A DNA stretch of 64,000 nucleotides, taken from contig JAZUJK010000002.1 of assembly GCA_045642705.1 (NCBI GenBank), positions 1 through 64,000 of the forward strand, written 5' to 3'. Position 1 is the stretch's first letter, and each line of letters begins with the position of its first letter. The notes beneath the pieces were generated by a model. That model searched no databases and was not told the DNA's origin. It was given only the letters and a program-made list of their open reading frames with translations. This document shows positions 41,105 through 50,392 of the stretch, in pieces. The translations under genes were made by a program, and so were the position numbers. The DNA comes from UBA1227 sp045642705. GTDB taxonomy: Bacteria; Bacillota; Clostridia; Oscillospirales; Acutalibacteraceae.

Positions 41105-41782
41105 TTATTTACTGATTGTTTCAGGTGCACTTGTTGGCTGTATTGCAAAGATATAATATGACTTATCCTTGTTACGGCGAAGTGTAACCTTAACGTACTT
41201 AGAAGGTGCAGGAGCTACAAAACTGCCATATTCGTCCTGTTCCCACTCAGAGCCAGATAGATAAGCAACAGTCAAAATGATTGTATTACTCTTGTCTGTC
41301 TTGTCGAGAACATGAGGCGTATATATTGGATCTACACCAGTGATTGGTACCTTGTAAACCTGGTTGTTTGAATCATATTCAAACTCAAAAGCAATTGTTG
41401 ATACTGTGCCATGCTTGATAATCACATCGTTACCGAAAAGCTTGACAAACTGCTTCTCAACAACTGTTGCAGGAATAAGCAATGAACCGTCCTCAGATGC
41501 ATAATCATCTGTATTGATATCGCCCTTGAGGATTGACCAAAGTGATGCCTCAACGAGCTGAGACATATTTGCTTTCGTGACATCGTCGAACTCGTCGATG
41601 TCATTCATAACAACAGGCACAAGCATCTTTTGATACTTGAGATAATCAGCTGATGTATCATTTTTCTTGGCTTTTATATTGCCCGATATTGAGACAATAA
41701 GCATTACCACACCGATAATTGCAAAGACAATTATGATGAAGCCTAGAAATTTTGCAGTTTTCTTTTTCTTGTCTGCACTCAT
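41105..41782 (-). CDS. Membrane-anchored protein of unknown function
   Basis: Protein of 225 residues with a lysine-rich cytoplasmic start (MSADKKKKTAKF), one transmembrane segment (about 12-33) and an extracytoplasmic domain rich in beta-strand pattern (VVEKQFVKLFGNDVIIKHGT, SSTIILTVAYLSG). No family recognised. Its ATG overlaps the pnp stop (ATGA), so it is translated from the rpsO-pnp transcript. Confidence 0.72.
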   Translation of the reverse strand: MSADKKKKTAKFLGFIIIVFAIIGVVMLIVSISGNIKAKKNDTSADYLKYQKMLVPVVMNDIDEFDDVTKANMSQLVEASLWSILKGDINTDDYASEDGSLLIPATVVEKQFVKLFGNDVIIKHGTVSTIAFEFEYDSNNQVYKVPITGVDPIYTPHVLDKTDKSNTIILTVAYLSGSEWEQDEYGSFVAPAPSKYVKVTLRRNKDKSYYIFAIQPTSAPETISK

Positions 41783-43965
41783 CTTCTACCACCGCGACGG
41801 AAGTTGTTATTACGGCGAGGTGCTGCTTCCTCAGAGATATCATTCTCTGGAACTGCTCCCTCTACCTCTATTAAAGCATCACGACGAGAGAGATTTACTC
41901 TGCCCTGATCGTCGATTTCGAGAACCTTAACGATTACCTCGTCACCAACAGTTACGACATCCTCAACCTTCTCTGTGCGCTTAACATCAAGACGGCTAAT
42001 ATGTACGAGACCCTCTTTGCCTGGAGCGATTTCAACGAATGCGCCAAAACTCATAAGTCTTGTAACAACACCCTTGTAGATTGCGCCAACTTCTGGATCG
42101 TTAGCGATTGTCTCTACCATAAAGATTGCACGCTGTGCATCGTCGAGATCAAGAGCAGATACGAATACCTGGCCCTCATCATTGACATCAACCTTACAGT
42201 TGCACTCAGCGCAGATCTTCTGGATAACCTTGCCCTGCTTACCAATAACGTCACCGATCTTCTCTGGATCAATCTTGGTTGAGAGCATCTTAGGTGCATA
42301 TTTAGAAAGTTCTGGACGAACTTCTGGGATACACCTCAGCATAATCTCATCAAGGATATAGAGACGAGCCTTGCGAGTCTTCTCAAATGCTTCCTTGATG
42401 ATTTCTGGTGTAAGGCCATGAACCTTGAGGTCCATCTGGATAGCTGTGATACCCTTGTGAGTACCTGCTACCTTAAAGTCCATATCACCATAGAAGTCCT
42501 CAAGACCCTGGATATCTACCATTGTCATGAAGTCACCATATACGCCTTCATCACCTGTGATAAGACCACAAGAAATACCAGCAACAGGAGCCTTGATTGG
42601 AACACCAGCAGCCATAAGTGCAAGTGTTGAACCACAGATAGAGCCCTGTGATGTTGAACCGTTTGATGAGAGAACCTCAGATACAACACGGATAGCATAT
42701 GGGAAATCATCTACTGATGGAATTACAGGAACGAGAGCACGCTCAGCGAGTGCACCGTGGCCAATTTCACGACGGCCAGGTCCACGTGATGGCTTAGTCT
42801 CACCAACAGAATATGATGGGAAATTGTAATGATGGATATATCTCTTTTCCTTCTCCTCATCGAGGCCGTCAAGCTTCTGAGCATCAGAGAGAGGAGCGAG
42901 TGTTGCGATTGAGAGAACCTGTGTCTGGCCACGTGTGAACATACCTGAACCGTGAACACGTGGGAGAAGGTCTACCTGTGCATTAAGTGGACGAATCTCA
43001 TCGATTCCACGACCATCTACACGCTTCTTCTCATCCTTGAGCCAACGTCTTACAACATGCTTTTGGATAAGATACATAATCTCATCAATCTTGCCTTCCT
43101 GCTCTGGGAAGAGTTCATCATACTTCTCATGAACTGCATCATAGATTGGAAGGAGACGCTCATCACGAACGTTCTTATCGTCTGTATCGAGAGCAGCCTC
43201 TACGTCTTTTACGCAGAATGCTTCGATTTCATCAAGAATTGCTGGGTCTGGATCATTTGATTCAAACTCAAACTTTGGCTTACCAATTTCAGCAACGATT
43301 GAATTGATGAACTTAACTACTTCCTTGTTAGCCTCGTGACCTGCCATAATGCAGTCAAACATCTGGTCCTCAGGAATCTCATTACCACCTGCCTCAATCA
43401 TAGCAACGAGGTCAGCTGTTGAGGATACTGTGAGTTTAAGTTCTGTCTTCTCACGCTGTTCGAGTGTTGGGTTGATGATAATTTCGCCATCAACAAGACC
43501 AACATCTACAGAAGAAATTGGGCCGTCCCAAGGAATATCAGAAATAGCGATTGCGCATGATACACCAATTGCTGCTGTGATTTCAGGTGAGCAATCAGGA
43601 TCAACTGACATTACAGTTGCAACAACTGAGCAGTCATTTCTCATGTCCTTAGGGAAAAGAGGACGGATTGGACGGTCGATGCAACGAGATGCAAGGATTG
43701 CCTTGTCAGCAGCCTTACCTTCTCTTCTCTGGAAAGAACCAGGGAAACGACCTACTGAATACATCTTCTCCTCATAGTCAACTGAGAGTGGGAAGAAATC
43801 TACACCCTCACGTGGTTTTGCAGATGCTGTTACTGTGCAAAGTACGGATGTCTCACCGTAGTTTGCGAAAACAGCTGCGTTTGCAAGTCCAGCCATCTTA
43901 CCTGTCTCAAGACGAAGTGGACGACCTGCAAGTGTTGTTTCATAAACCTTGTAGTTTTCAAACAT
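41779..43965 (-). CDS. pnp: Polyribonucleotide nucleotidyltransferase
   Basis: 3'-5' phosphorolytic exoribonuclease. The 728 residues carry two RNase PH domains (first from about 10, second with DGRGIDEIRPLNAQVDLLPR from about 310), a KH domain (IGDVIGKQGKVIQKICAECN), an S1 domain (GAIYKGVVTRLMSFGAFVEI) and an Arg/Asn-rich tail (RRNNNFRRGGRR). The RNase PH catalytic region GERALVP-type reads GALAERALVPVIPS. GAGAGGT precedes the ATG. A long structured leader lies upstream. Confidence 0.97.
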   Translation of the reverse strand: MFENYKVYETTLAGRPLRLETGKMAGLANAAVFANYGETSVLCTVTASAKPREGVDFFPLSVDYEEKMYSVGRFPGSFQRREGKAADKAILASRCIDRPIRPLFPKDMRNDCSVVATVMSVDPDCSPEITAAIGVSCAIAISDIPWDGPISSVDVGLVDGEIIINPTLEQREKTELKLTVSSTADLVAMIEAGGNEIPEDQMFDCIMAGHEANKEVVKFINSIVAEIGKPKFEFESNDPDPAILDEIEAFCVKDVEAALDTDDKNVRDERLLPIYDAVHEKYDELFPEQEGKIDEIMYLIQKHVVRRWLKDEKKRVDGRGIDEIRPLNAQVDLLPRVHGSGMFTRGQTQVLSIATLAPLSDAQKLDGLDEEKEKRYIHHYNFPSYSVGETKPSRGPGRREIGHGALAERALVPVIPSVDDFPYAIRVVSEVLSSNGSTSQGSICGSTLALMAAGVPIKAPVAGISCGLITGDEGVYGDFMTMVDIQGLEDFYGDMDFKVAGTHKGITAIQMDLKVHGLTPEIIKEAFEKTRKARLYILDEIMLRCIPEVRPELSKYAPKMLSTKIDPEKIGDVIGKQGKVIQKICAECNCKVDVNDEGQVFVSALDLDDAQRAIFMVETIANDPEVGAIYKGVVTRLMSFGAFVEIAPGKEGLVHISRLDVKRTEKVEDVVTVGDEVIVKVLEIDDQGRVNLSRRDALIEVEGAVPENDISEEAAPRRNNNFRRGGRR

Positions 43966-43993
43966 GTTTTTTACCTCTCTAAATTTATTTTTT

Positions 43994-44081
43994 CGGGAGG
44001 CTCCAAGGTTTCAGCAATAAATTAAAAATCCGAATTTCGGGTCCTTAATTTACCGCTAAAGCCCTTTTGGATGCCCTCCCG
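43994..44081 (-). promoter_or_regulatory. Long hairpin in the pnp leader
   Basis: An 88-nt element folds as one rod: CGGGAGG with CCTCCCG at the base, then GC-TCCAA with TTGGAGC (one bulged A), then TTTAGCGGTAAATTAA with TTAATTTATTGCTGAAA, capped by CCGAA/TTCGG. No T tract follows on the minus strand, so it is not a terminator. In E. coli a pnp leader hairpin is cut by RNase III and mediates autoregulation; an analogous role here is inference. Confidence 0.6.
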
Positions 44082-44104
44082 TAAATTACCATAAAAAGCA
44101 ATTT

Positions 44105-44134
44105 AAGGCAGATGACAAGGTTGTCATCTGCCTT
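44105..44134 (-). terminator. Hairpin between rpsO and pnp
   Basis: 14-bp perfect stem AAGGCAGATGACAA / TTGTCATCTGCCTT with a two-base core loop just after the rpsO stop; on the minus strand TTAAATTGCTTTTT follows, so termination may be partial. Confidence 0.7.
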
Positions 44135-44140
44135 TCTGTC

Positions 44141-44404
44141 TTACTTTCTAAGACCAAGTTTTGCAACGATAGCACGGTAACGTTCGATATCGTTCTTCTG
44201 AAGATATGCAAGAAGGTTACGTCTGTGACCTACCATCTTGAGAAGACCTCTGTTTGAATGGAAGTCATGTGGATGCTCCTTAAGATGTGCGTTAAGGTCG
44301 TTAATTCTCTTAGTGAGAACAGCGATCTGAACCTCTGGAGAACCAGTGTCACCCTCGTGAATTGCATACTCGGCCATGATAGCCTGCTTTTCAGCCTGTG
44401 TCAT
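44141..44404 (-). CDS. rpsO: 30S ribosomal protein S15
   Basis: 16S central-domain protein of 87 residues starting MTQAEKQAIMAEYAIHEGDT. The signature HEGDTGSPEVQIAVLT and HSNRGLLKMVGHRRNLLAYL are standard. The ATG at 44404 is chosen because the in-frame GTG nine nt upstream is inside the GAGGTG binding site. It precedes pnp, as in most bacteria, with its own promoter and a structured leader. Confidence 0.96.
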   Translation of the reverse strand: MTQAEKQAIMAEYAIHEGDTGSPEVQIAVLTKRINDLNAHLKEHPHDFHSNRGLLKMVGHRRNLLAYLQKNDIERYRAIVAKLGLRK

Positions 44405-44443
44405 TATTTTCACCTCATTTTAAATTATTTATCCCAAAACCTA

Positions 44444-44488
44444 GGGTGTGGTAATTGGTGATCCTCTAAGAGGCATACGCCACACTCC
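44444..44488 (-). promoter_or_regulatory. Candidate S15 autoregulatory leader of rpsO
   Basis: In the rpsO 5' leader GTGTGG pairs with CCACAC and encloses the hairpin CCTCTTAGAGG, leaving a small multi-branch region. Gram-positive rpsO leaders that bind S15 are known to have a compact stem-plus-hairpin shape of this sort, but I cannot align it to a covariance model. Confidence 0.45.
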
Positions 44489-44505
44489 AAGTGAAAGGCT
44501 CGATT

Positions 44506-44534
44506 ATCTTACCACAAGTTTTATAACTTGTAAA
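44506..44534 (-). promoter_or_regulatory. rpsO promoter candidate
   Basis: Minus strand TTTACA (44529-44534), 17-nt spacer, TAAGAT (44506-44511), in the 149-nt spacer after ribF. Transcription would start near 44499, just upstream of the structured leader. Confidence 0.6.
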
Positions 44535-44553
44535 GAGTAAATTATTATTTTAC

Positions 44554-45444
44554 TTATATAGAACCAAAAGCTGCAGCGAGATGTCTCACCTCTCGCTCAT
44601 CCTCTTTTATCTGAGCTTCCAGTTCATTTATTGACTCAAATTTTTTCTCTGGGCGGATATAGTGCATGAGATGCACTTCAACAAGCTTGCCATAGAGATT
44701 TCCATTAAAGTCGAGAATATGTGTCTCAACAACTGGCTCGCCATCGTTATATACAGTTGGGCGAACGCCTATGTCAGTTAGAGAATAATATGTTCTACCA
44801 GCGACGAGTGTCTTGGACATATAGACACCATACTTTGGATGAACGAGGCCGGGATCGAGCACCTGGTTGATTGTAGGTGTTCCCATGGCACGGCCGCGCT
44901 TGTCACCGTCGACTACAGTCTGACGGAAAGCAAATGGTCGGCCGAGCATAACATTGGCGAGCTCTATCTCGCCATTCTCAATGGCCTCACGAATTCTTGT
45001 GGACGATACAGGTGCTCCCTCGAAATCGAGTTCCTCAGACATTGAGAATTCGATTCCGGCCTCGCTGCAGAATTCCTCAAGGATTTCTGGTGTACCCTCA
45101 CCGTTCTTACCAAATGTGTAATTGAATCCACAACATACACCCTTGGCACCCATTCGTTTTAAAATGATCGTATCAAAGAATTCACGTGGTGACATGTCCT
45201 TCATAGTTTCAAAATCAAGCAAGCATAGGGTAACTCCCGTCTGCTTAAAGACTGCTGCACGCATATCAGGGCTAAAGAGTGATAGTTGAGGTTCTCCTGT
45301 GAGCACAGTTACTGGATGCTCCTTGAAAACAAGGGCAAAAGGCATAGCGTGGAGACGCTTGGCCATTTCATTTGTAGCATTAATAACTTTCATATGGCCT
45401 ATATGTAAACCATCGAAATTTCCAAGTGCTAGCACTGTTCCCAT
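44554..45444 (-). CDS. ribF: Bifunctional riboflavin kinase / FAD synthetase
   Basis: Converts riboflavin to FMN and FAD. The 296 residues have the adenylyltransferase N-domain (ALGNFDGLHIGHMKVI near residue 7, and VSSTRIREAIENG near 145) and the C-terminal flavokinase domain (VVDGDKRGRAMGTPTINQ near 185, with the PTxN motif). AAGGAGT precedes the ATG at 45444. It lies 15 nt after truB, the common arrangement in Firmicutes. Confidence 0.95.
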   Translation of the reverse strand: MGTVLALGNFDGLHIGHMKVINATNEMAKRLHAMPFALVFKEHPVTVLTGEPQLSLFSPDMRAAVFKQTGVTLCLLDFETMKDMSPREFFDTIILKRMGAKGVCCGFNYTFGKNGEGTPEILEEFCSEAGIEFSMSEELDFEGAPVSSTRIREAIENGEIELANVMLGRPFAFRQTVVDGDKRGRAMGTPTINQVLDPGLVHPKYGVYMSKTLVAGRTYYSLTDIGVRPTVYNDGEPVVETHILDFNGNLYGKLVEVHLMHYIRPEKKFESINELEAQIKEDEREVRHLAAAFGSI

Positions 45445-45459
45445 ATTATCACTCCTTTC

Positions 45460-46338
45460 CTATCTTTCTTGGTAAACACGTCTAAATTCGAGTTCATTAG
45501 TCTCAAGATTTGTCTCCCCAAGACCTAAAAATTTATCATTGTTGTACACTCTGTAAAGTCCATTTACTTTACAAGACTTGATTCTATTGAGTGAGAGGTT
45601 ACCTCCATTGCTAAATCTATGTGCCTGTCCATCGCTCACAAATGCAGCAGGATAAGCATCTAAGGCATCTGCAACGGGTATCAAAAACTTTGCTGGATTC
45701 TCAGCATTTTCAAGTTCTTCCAATGTCACTGTATTCTCTACAGCAAATCCAGCTGCCATTGTTCTAACAAGTGATGTCATAGTGGCACCGCAGCCGAGGT
45801 CTCTTCCGATATCATCAATTAGAGTTCTTATATATGTGCCCGATGAGCACTCCACATAGAGCTCATATGATAAATCGTCTATTTTTCTAATATCCAGTTT
45901 AAATATTGTAGCAGGACGAGGTTCTCTTTCCACCTCTACTCCCTGTCTCGCCAGCTTGTAGAGTTTTACTCCATCCTTGCTAATTGCAGAATACATAGGT
46001 GGAACCTGCATGATATCACCCAAATACTTTTCTGCAACCATTCTAAATTCTTCCTCTGTCACATTGACATCTGACTCTTTTAGAACAGTTCCGGTGATAT
46101 CTAGGGTATCTGTTACGATACCGAGGCGAAGCGTTGCCCTATATGCCTTGTCACTATTTGGCAAGAAATCTAGGAAGCGTGTTGCTCCTCCAAGCATTAT
46201 AGGAAGCACGCCCTCGGCCATAGGATCAAGCGTTCCCGAATGGCCTGCCTTCTTCTCTCCCATAATTCTGCGAACTTTCGCAACAGCAAGAAATGATGTG
46301 ATCCCTGCCGGCTTATACAAATTCACAAAACCTGTCAT
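45460..46338 (-). CDS. truB: tRNA pseudouridine-55 synthase
   Basis: Makes pseudouridine 55 in tRNAs. The 292 residues include the catalytic Asp in HSGTLDPMAEGVLPIMLG (motif II, near residue 40), YRATLRLG, and the TruB C-terminal part with VPPMYSAISKDGVKLYKLAR. The start overlaps the end of the DHH gene by four nt. It ends 15 nt before ribF. Confidence 0.95.
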   Translation of the reverse strand: MTGFVNLYKPAGITSFLAVAKVRRIMGEKKAGHSGTLDPMAEGVLPIMLGGATRFLDFLPNSDKAYRATLRLGIVTDTLDITGTVLKESDVNVTEEEFRMVAEKYLGDIMQVPPMYSAISKDGVKLYKLARQGVEVEREPRPATIFKLDIRKIDDLSYELYVECSSGTYIRTLIDDIGRDLGCGATMTSLVRTMAAGFAVENTVTLEELENAENPAKFLIPVADALDAYPAAFVSDGQAHRFSNGGNLSLNRIKSCKVNGLYRVYNNDKFLGLGETNLETNELEFRRVYQER

Positions 46339-47282
46339 ATTAATTCTTTCTCAATAAGTTTTATCATCTCAGCTAGAACTGATTCGCCATCCTCTGGCGC
46401 ATCACAACCAGCAGCGCGCTTGTGGCCGCCACCGCCGAATGCACCGCAGAGAGCGGATGCGTCAAGTGGCTCATGAGTTCTCAGCGAGAACTTGAAACCG
46501 CCACTTGGCTTCTCTTTCATAGTAATGCCACACAGCGCGCCCTCAACCTGGCGTGACAGTGCTGCGATTGCATCGCACTGGTCAGGTGTTGCGCCAGTCT
46601 CCTGGAACATCTTGTTTGTGACTTTAAGCACAATTACTTTGCCGTCACAATAGGTGCGCATTCCACTGAGCACAAGGCTCAAGAGCTCGAAATAAGCCAT
46701 AGGCTTGGTCTCGAACATAAGGACATTTATCTTGGCATTATCTGCACCATATCTTATCAGTTCAGCGCCTGCTTCATATTCATTTACGCCTGCGTTTGAA
46801 TATTTAAAGCAGCCTGTATCAGTAGATAGACCGGTATATAGATCATCAGCGATTTCCTTGGTGATTGTAATACCCATCTTCTTCAAGATTCTATAGATGG
46901 TAAGAGAGGCAGCTCCATCGCTTGCCTCAAGATACAATTCCTTGGCATATTCGATATTTGAGCCATGGTGGTCTATGCATAGATCAACCTTGTCACCATA
47001 GAGTTCTTCAAGTCTACTGCCGAGTAGGAATGTATCAGCAACATCAACTGCTATGATATAGCGTGGCTCGAAATCCTGCTTTTCAATTCCGTCAAATAGG
47101 AAATCATATTTTGCAGGAATTGAATCATTTTCAATTCGAGCACGCTTACCCATAGAATGGAGTGCACGGCAGAGTGCCGTACCACATCCCAGTGTGTCAC
47201 CATCCGGATTCTTATGTGTCAGAATCAGAACGTCTTCTGCATTTTTAATGCATTCTATTGCTCTGTCTATGTCAATTCTCAT
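46335..47282 (-). CDS. DHH-family phosphoesterase (NrnA-like)
   Basis: Nanorna-degrading and pAp phosphatase family. From the ATG at 47282 (MRIDIDRAIECIKNAEDVLI), with GGAGGAACAA just before it, it has 315 residues. DHH motifs are in order: THKNPDGDTLG, DVADT, CIDHHGSN, and the DHHA1 end GGGGHKRAAGC. The short form between rbfA and truB is typical for Firmicutes. The start overlaps rbfA by 11 nt. Confidence 0.9.
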   Translation of the reverse strand: MRIDIDRAIECIKNAEDVLILTHKNPDGDTLGCGTALCRALHSMGKRARIENDSIPAKYDFLFDGIEKQDFEPRYIIAVDVADTFLLGSRLEELYGDKVDLCIDHHGSNIEYAKELYLEASDGAASLTIYRILKKMGITITKEIADDLYTGLSTDTGCFKYSNAGVNEYEAGAELIRYGADNAKINVLMFETKPMAYFELLSLVLSGMRTYCDGKVIVLKVTNKMFQETGATPDQCDAIAALSRQVEGALCGITMKEKPSGGFKFSLRTHEPLDASALCGAFGGGGHKRAAGCDAPEDGESVLAEMIKLIEKELI

Positions 47283-47640
47283 TTGTTCCTCCATTAGCAA
47301 TTCGGAGCTTTTCGAAAATTCCAAAGCCTTTCTCTACGGAATCATCAGCAACAAAACGAAGTTCTGGCGCCTTGCGCAAGTGAAGGTTCTGTCCTACGGC
47401 GCGACGGATATATCCCTGTGCGCCATTTAGGACCTTAGCTGCTTCCTTGGCATTCTCAATTCCGCCGAGGTCACTTATATATACTTTGGCAGAAGATAGA
47501 TCGCCAGATACGGTTACGCGTACAACTGTAAGCATCTTGTCTGCAACGCGTGGATCCTTAATCTCCTGCATAACTGCAATAATTTCACGTCTGATGTCCT
47601 CTGCCACTCTGTCTTTGCTATGTCCTGGCATATTGGGCAC
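47272..47640 (-). CDS. rbfA: Ribosome-binding factor A
   Basis: 30S subunit maturation factor of 122 residues with the KH-like fold. Family segments are HSKDRVAEDIRREIIAVMQE, DPRVADKMLTVVRVTVSGDL, SAKVYISDLGG, and the helix-kink end RAVGQNLHLRKAPELRF. It begins five nt after infB and overlaps the DHH gene. Position and length are normal. Confidence 0.94.
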   Translation of the reverse strand: MPNMPGHSKDRVAEDIRREIIAVMQEIKDPRVADKMLTVVRVTVSGDLSSAKVYISDLGGIENAKEAAKVLNGAQGYIRRAVGQNLHLRKAPELRFVADDSVEKGFGIFEKLRIANGGTNEN

Positions 47641-47645
47641 CCTCC

Positions 47646-50075
47646 TTAGTCTTCTCTATATTCCTCTGTAATATAGGCCTCGAAAATATCGCCTTCCTTG
47701 ATGTCGTTGAACTTGTTGAGACCGATACCACATTCGTAGCCAGTTGCAACTTCCTTTACGTCATCCTTGAAACGACGAAGTGAACTCATCTCATCCTCAG
47801 CGATGATAATACCATCACGTACAACACGGATCTTAGCATTTCTCTGGATCTTACCATCGAGTACGTAAGAACCTGCGATTGTACCTGCAGAAGAGATCTT
47901 AAATACATTACGTACCTCTGCACGTCCGATATCAACATCACGGAACTTAGGAGCAAGCATACCCTTGATAGCGGCCTCAATCTCCTCGATGCAGTCATAG
48001 ATAATACGGTAGCAGCGGATATCAACACCATCGCGCTCTGCGTTAGCAGTTGCTGCTGGGTCTGGACGTACATTAAAGCCTACGATGATTGCATTGGATG
48101 CATTAGCAAGCATTACATCAGACTCAACGATACCACCAACTGCGCCATGGATAACCTTAACACGAACTTCCTCATTAGAGAGTTTCTCAAGGCTCTGGCG
48201 TACTGCCTCAACTGAACCCTGAACGTCTGCCTTAACGATGATATTGAGGTCTTTTAGTTCGCCCTCCTGGAGAGAAGCAAAGAGATTATCAAGTGTAACC
48301 TTCTGCTGAGCGCCCCAGATTTCTTCCTTAGCAGCAGACTTTCTCTGCTCTACGAGTTCACGAGCAAGGCGCTCATCAGATACTGCGTCAAATGTGTCGC
48401 CTGCCTGAGGAGCCTCCTGGAGACCTGTGATCTCAACTGGGATTGATGGGCCGGCCTCGTGGAGTTCACGGCCGTTCTCATTTGTCATAACACGTACACG
48501 ACCAACTGCTGTACCAGCAACGATAATATCACCGGTCTTTAGTGTACCGTTCTGTACGAGGAGTGTTGCGATAGGACCGCGGCCCTTATCAAGACGTGCC
48601 TCAATAACAGAGCCCTTGGCTGCACGGTTTGGATTGGCCTTGAGTTCAAGTACTTCTGCAACGAGAAGAACTGACTCAAGAAGTTTATCAAGATTCATAC
48701 CAGTCTTAGCTGAAACAGGAACAACGATTGTGTCACCGCCCCACTCCTCTGGTACGATTTCATGCTCTGTGAGCTGAGTCATAATTCTATCAACTGATGC
48801 ATCTGGCTTATCCATCTTGTTTACTGCAACGATGATTGGAATATCAGCTGCCTTCGCATGGTTGATTGCTTCAATTGTCTGAGGCATGATACCGTCGTCT
48901 GCTGCAACAACGAGGATAGCAATATCAGTTGCCATAGCACCACGTGCACGCATTGCTGTGAATGCAGCGTGACCTGGGGTATCAAGGAAAGTGATCTTCT
49001 GTCCATTAATCTCTGTTCTATAAGCACCGATTGCCTGTGTGATACCACCGGCCTCAGTATCTGTTACTGCTGTATGACGAATAGCATCAAGAATAGATGT
49101 CTTACCATGGTCAACGTGTCCCATTACACATACAACTGGATCACGTGGAAGAAGGTTTGCATCGTCGTCCTCTGTGTCATCGATGATACGATCCTCGATA
49201 GTGATAACAATTTCCTTCTCAACCTTGGCATCGAACTCGCCTGCGACGATTTCGATTGTGTCATAATCGAGCATGTCGTTAACTGTTGCCATCTGGCCAA
49301 GCAAGAAAAGTTTCTTAACTACTTCTGCTGCAGTTGCATGTAGAAGTTCAGCAACTTCGCCAACTGTAAGTCCCTCTTCTGGAACCTTGATTACCATGTG
49401 CTTCTTCTTACGCTCGAGCTCGATTCTCTTCATACGATCAGCCTCAGACTCGCGCTTCTTAGAACGCATACCCTGCTGCTTTCTGTACTGCTTTGACTTC
49501 TGGTTAAGCTTCTGCTTACCCATGTTAAAGCGGTCATTATTGCGCTGCTCTGGTGAGAGGTTGTCGTACTTCTCGTTATATTTCTCAAGGTCGACATTCT
49601 GAGCACGTGTATCGATTGTATGAGCTGCGCCCTTAGTACGTGCCTGAATTGGTGTGTCGTCCTTATTGCTCTTATCTTTCTTCTTGAAAGGATGCATATT
49701 GCTCTCAGCATTTCTCTTTAGTGCATCCTCTGTCTTCTTATCAGCTTGCTTTGCAGCACGCTCTTCTTTTACTTCCTTCTTAACAGGTATCTTGTCCTTC
49801 TTCTCAGGCTTAGACTCCTCAGCTTTTGGAGCCTCTTTTTCTACCTTCTTAGGCTCCTCCTTCTTAGGTTCTGGAGCCATTGCAAAATATGAGTCAAAGC
49901 TCTCAACCTGATTGGTCTGAGTGAAATAATCAAATACGATATTGAGTTCATCCACTGTCAATGCAGTTTGAGACTTCTTAGGCTCATCATAATATTTGGC
50001 AAGAAGTTCAATTACTTCCTTGCTCTGTCTATCAAAGTCTTTTGCGACTTCGTGTAATTTATATTTTATTTCCAT
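47646..50075 (-). CDS. infB: Translation initiation factor IF-2
   Basis: GTPase that brings initiator tRNA to the 30S subunit. The 809 residues have two IF2_N-type regions (about 1-60 and 235-290), joined by a Lys/Glu-rich linker (about 70-220) with many KKEEPKK-like blocks. The G domain starts near 315 with GHVDHGKTS, DTPGHAAFTA and NKMD; the C-terminal domains end with a YKGY-like motif. The ATG at 50075 overlaps the ylxQ stop by one base (TAATG). Confidence 0.97.
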   Translation of the reverse strand: MEIKYKLHEVAKDFDRQSKEVIELLAKYYDEPKKSQTALTVDELNIVFDYFTQTNQVESFDSYFAMAPEPKKEEPKKVEKEAPKAEESKPEKKDKIPVKKEVKEERAAKQADKKTEDALKRNAESNMHPFKKKDKSNKDDTPIQARTKGAAHTIDTRAQNVDLEKYNEKYDNLSPEQRNNDRFNMGKQKLNQKSKQYRKQQGMRSKKRESEADRMKRIELERKKKHMVIKVPEEGLTVGEVAELLHATAAEVVKKLFLLGQMATVNDMLDYDTIEIVAGEFDAKVEKEIVITIEDRIIDDTEDDDANLLPRDPVVCVMGHVDHGKTSILDAIRHTAVTDTEAGGITQAIGAYRTEINGQKITFLDTPGHAAFTAMRARGAMATDIAILVVAADDGIMPQTIEAINHAKAADIPIIVAVNKMDKPDASVDRIMTQLTEHEIVPEEWGGDTIVVPVSAKTGMNLDKLLESVLLVAEVLELKANPNRAAKGSVIEARLDKGRGPIATLLVQNGTLKTGDIIVAGTAVGRVRVMTNENGRELHEAGPSIPVEITGLQEAPQAGDTFDAVSDERLARELVEQRKSAAKEEIWGAQQKVTLDNLFASLQEGELKDLNIIVKADVQGSVEAVRQSLEKLSNEEVRVKVIHGAVGGIVESDVMLANASNAIIVGFNVRPDPAATANAERDGVDIRCYRIIYDCIEEIEAAIKGMLAPKFRDVDIGRAEVRNVFKISSAGTIAGSYVLDGKIQRNAKIRVVRDGIIIAEDEMSSLRRFKDDVKEVATGYECGIGLNKFNDIKEGDIFEAYITEEYRED

Positions 50076-50392
50076 TAAGCGTTTTCCTCCGTAAGCAATT
50101 CATTAATCTTCTTTACAAAACCGTCGTCATTCACAGTAAATACTGCAGCCCGAATTCCCGTGGCATTATAGAGGTCCTCTATCGTAAACCCTGTCACGAT
50201 AAGTGGCACTGCTCGGCCGTTATAGGTCGTCGTGCGGGAGAACTCATCCTTTAGCCTGTCCGATGCATCAGTGCATAGAAAACATGCGGCGGCTTTGCCT
50301 TTCTGTATAGCCTCAAAGGATGCATCGTGACCTGGGGAAAGTTTCCCTGCACGACGCGCAAGGCCGAGCATGTTATAAACTTTATTATTCAT
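50075..50392 (-). CDS. ylxQ: YlxQ, L7Ae-like ribosomal/RNA-binding protein
   Basis: Protein of 105 residues with the L7Ae/L30e fold: LGLARRAGKLSPGHDASFEA, KGKAAACFLCTDASDRLKDE, and VPLIVTGFTIEDLYNATG. These correspond to a kink-turn RNA-binding surface. Encoded between ylxR and infB in most Firmicutes. The start overlaps ylxR by eight nt. No specific RNA partner is known to me. Confidence 0.9.
   Translation of the reverse strand: MNNKVYNMLGLARRAGKLSPGHDASFEAIQKGKAAACFLCTDASDRLKDEFSRTTTYNGRAVPLIVTGFTIEDLYNATGIRAAVFTVNDDGFVKKINELLTEENA

Noticed and set aside
43994..44081. pnp leader hairpin as a terminator
   Set aside because: An A-rich run, not T, follows it in the direction of transcription.
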